64,000 nucleotides of DNA from CAIYTF01 sp963664845. GTDB taxonomy: Bacteria > Bacteroidota > Ignavibacteria > Ignavibacteriales > Ignavibacteriaceae. A model generated the notes under the pieces. It was not told where the DNA came from. It ran no database searches and worked only from the letters and a program-made list of their open reading frames with translations. Below, one piece after another: positions 63,246 through 64,000 of this stretch. The position numbers and the translations under genes were made by a program. How positions within the stretch are numbered: position 1 is the first letter of the stretch; the number at the start of each line of letters is the position of its first letter. The stretch covers positions 5,882,412-5,946,411 of the forward strand of contig OY761615.1 in NCBI GenBank assembly GCA_963664845.1, read 5' to 3'.

Positions 63246-64000
63246 TTACTTGGCAAGGATCATTTTTTTTGTCATGGAATACTGTTTAGTTCCATCCACC
63301 GGAGTTGCTGTGAGTTTATAGAAATAAACACCGCTTGGCAATCCCTGAGCATTAAAATTCATTGAATGATATCCGGCTTTTTGAAATTCATTAACCAGCC
63401 TTCCAGATTCATTTCCAAGCAGATTGTAAACCGTTAGCGCAACCTTACTGTCAACAGGAATGGCGTAATTAAATGTAGTAGACGGATTGAAAGGATTGGG
63501 ATAATTCTGTATCAAACTGAAATTTTTCGGCAGCCCAATTTCAGTTTCAATCACTGAACTGTATTTGGAAGTACCATCGGCATCAACCATTTTCAACCGA
63601 TATTGAACTTTCCCTGTAACAGGAAATCTATCACAATAAACATAATTCCTGGGGGCATTGCTCACGCCGGCAGCATTAACTTCACCAATTTTGCTCCAAA
63701 CGCCGCTACTCTTCGAGGTACGCTCAACAAAGAACTTTGCACTGTTTATCTCACTCGCCGTAGTCCACGTAAGTTTAAGAACTGATCCGTTTACTGAAGA
63801 GCCGAATGAGACCAACTCGACGGGCAGCGGATTATTAATTCCCCCAGCTTTGTTCGCCAGGGCCACGTATAATTCGCCGGTTCCACTTGTAACTGTAAGC
63901 GGGGTTGCAGTAAAATCATCAGTGACAATGGTTCCCGGAAGCACAGTAGTAGGTGGTGTTGTCAAACCGGCAGCATACCAGGTCGAACGGGCGTCCGTGG
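63246..64000 (-). CDS. C-terminal part of a secreted protein with a T9SS sorting domain (5' end outside the window)
   Basis: The frame is open to base 64000 (reading ...TDARSTWYAAGLTTPP at the edge), so the gene starts beyond the window; 251 codons are visible. A domain typical of T9SS proteins just before the sorting signal is present (LPVELVSFGSSVNGSVLKLTWTTASEINSAKFFVERT). It is followed by the sorting module (SLIQNYPNPFNPSTTFNYAIP ... GVYFYKLTATP ... KKMILAK). Function of the missing N-terminal part is unknown. Confidence 0.85.
   Translation of the reverse strand, partial: TDARSTWYAAGLTTPPTTVLPGTIVTDDFTATPLTVTSGTGELYVALANKAGGINNPLPVELVSFGSSVNGSVLKLTWTTASEINSAKFFVERTSKSSGVWSKIGEVNAAGVSNAPRNYVYCDRFPVTGKVQYRLKMVDADGTSKYSSVIETEIGLPKNFSLIQNYPNPFNPSTTFNYAIPVDSKVALTVYNLLGNESGRLVNEFQKAGYHSMNFNAQGLPSGVYFYKLTATPVDGTKQYSMTKKMILAK

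Overview
The window looks like chromosomal DNA from a member of the Ignavibacteria/Chlorobi side of the Bacteroidota. Many secreted proteins end in the type IX secretion (T9SS) sorting module introduced by NYPNPFNPST-like motifs. There is a PorV-type outer-membrane protein and a TonB-dependent receptor with an N-terminal carboxypeptidase-regulatory-like domain. No SusD homologue, insertion sequence, prophage, CRISPR array, tRNA or rRNA gene was seen. Family names come from motif recognition by eye, not from database searches.

Layout. (1) 1-7300, minus strand: a small glycan locus with a secreted three-repeat CBM9-like surface protein, a LacI-type repressor, a GH94 phosphorylase and a second CBM9-like protein cut by the window edge. 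Two strong LacI-family palindromes lie upstream. (2) 7424-9710, minus: an ABC exporter half-transporter and panD (aspartate 1-decarboxylase), followed by about 0.5 kb of dispersed-repeat DNA. (3) 10196-41510, minus: nineteen genes, mostly overlapping or a few bases apart, that look like one 31-kb glycan-utilisation operon. It runs from a GntR/UTRA regulator through a sugar ABC importer (no ATPase), a TonB receptor, a T9SS surface protein, a PorV-like protein, two exported GH38-like enzymes, two small lipobox+T9SS proteins, a DUF4185-like propeller and an (alpha/alpha)6-toroid hydrolase. A cytoplasmic GH38, an esterase, a ROK kinase, a mannose-6-phosphate-isomerase-like protein and a GH78 alpha-L-rhamnosidase complete it. 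(4) 41660-47281, plus: a divergent six-gene operon encoding an oxidative, non-phosphorylating sugar pathway. (5) 47451-64000: very large secreted proteins. Three paralogues of 1061-1575 residues share a C-terminal tandem EF-hand, dockerin-like module in place of the usual T9SS signal. A T9SS-sorted esterase and the 3' end of another T9SS protein complete this region.

How it may work together (inference). An alpha-mannoside/deoxyhexose-containing glycan is cut at the surface by a T9SS-sorted GH38 and imported by the TonB receptor with its surface partner. It is trimmed in the periplasm by a second GH38 and passed through the ABC permeases. In the cytoplasm a third GH38, GH78 and the toroid enzyme finish the job. 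Mannose-type products would enter glycolysis through the ROK kinase and isomerase. A deoxy or acid sugar would be oxidised to pyruvate plus lactate or glycolate by the divergent operon. The shared 149-bp promoter region carries a well-placed palindrome that the GntR protein probably binds.
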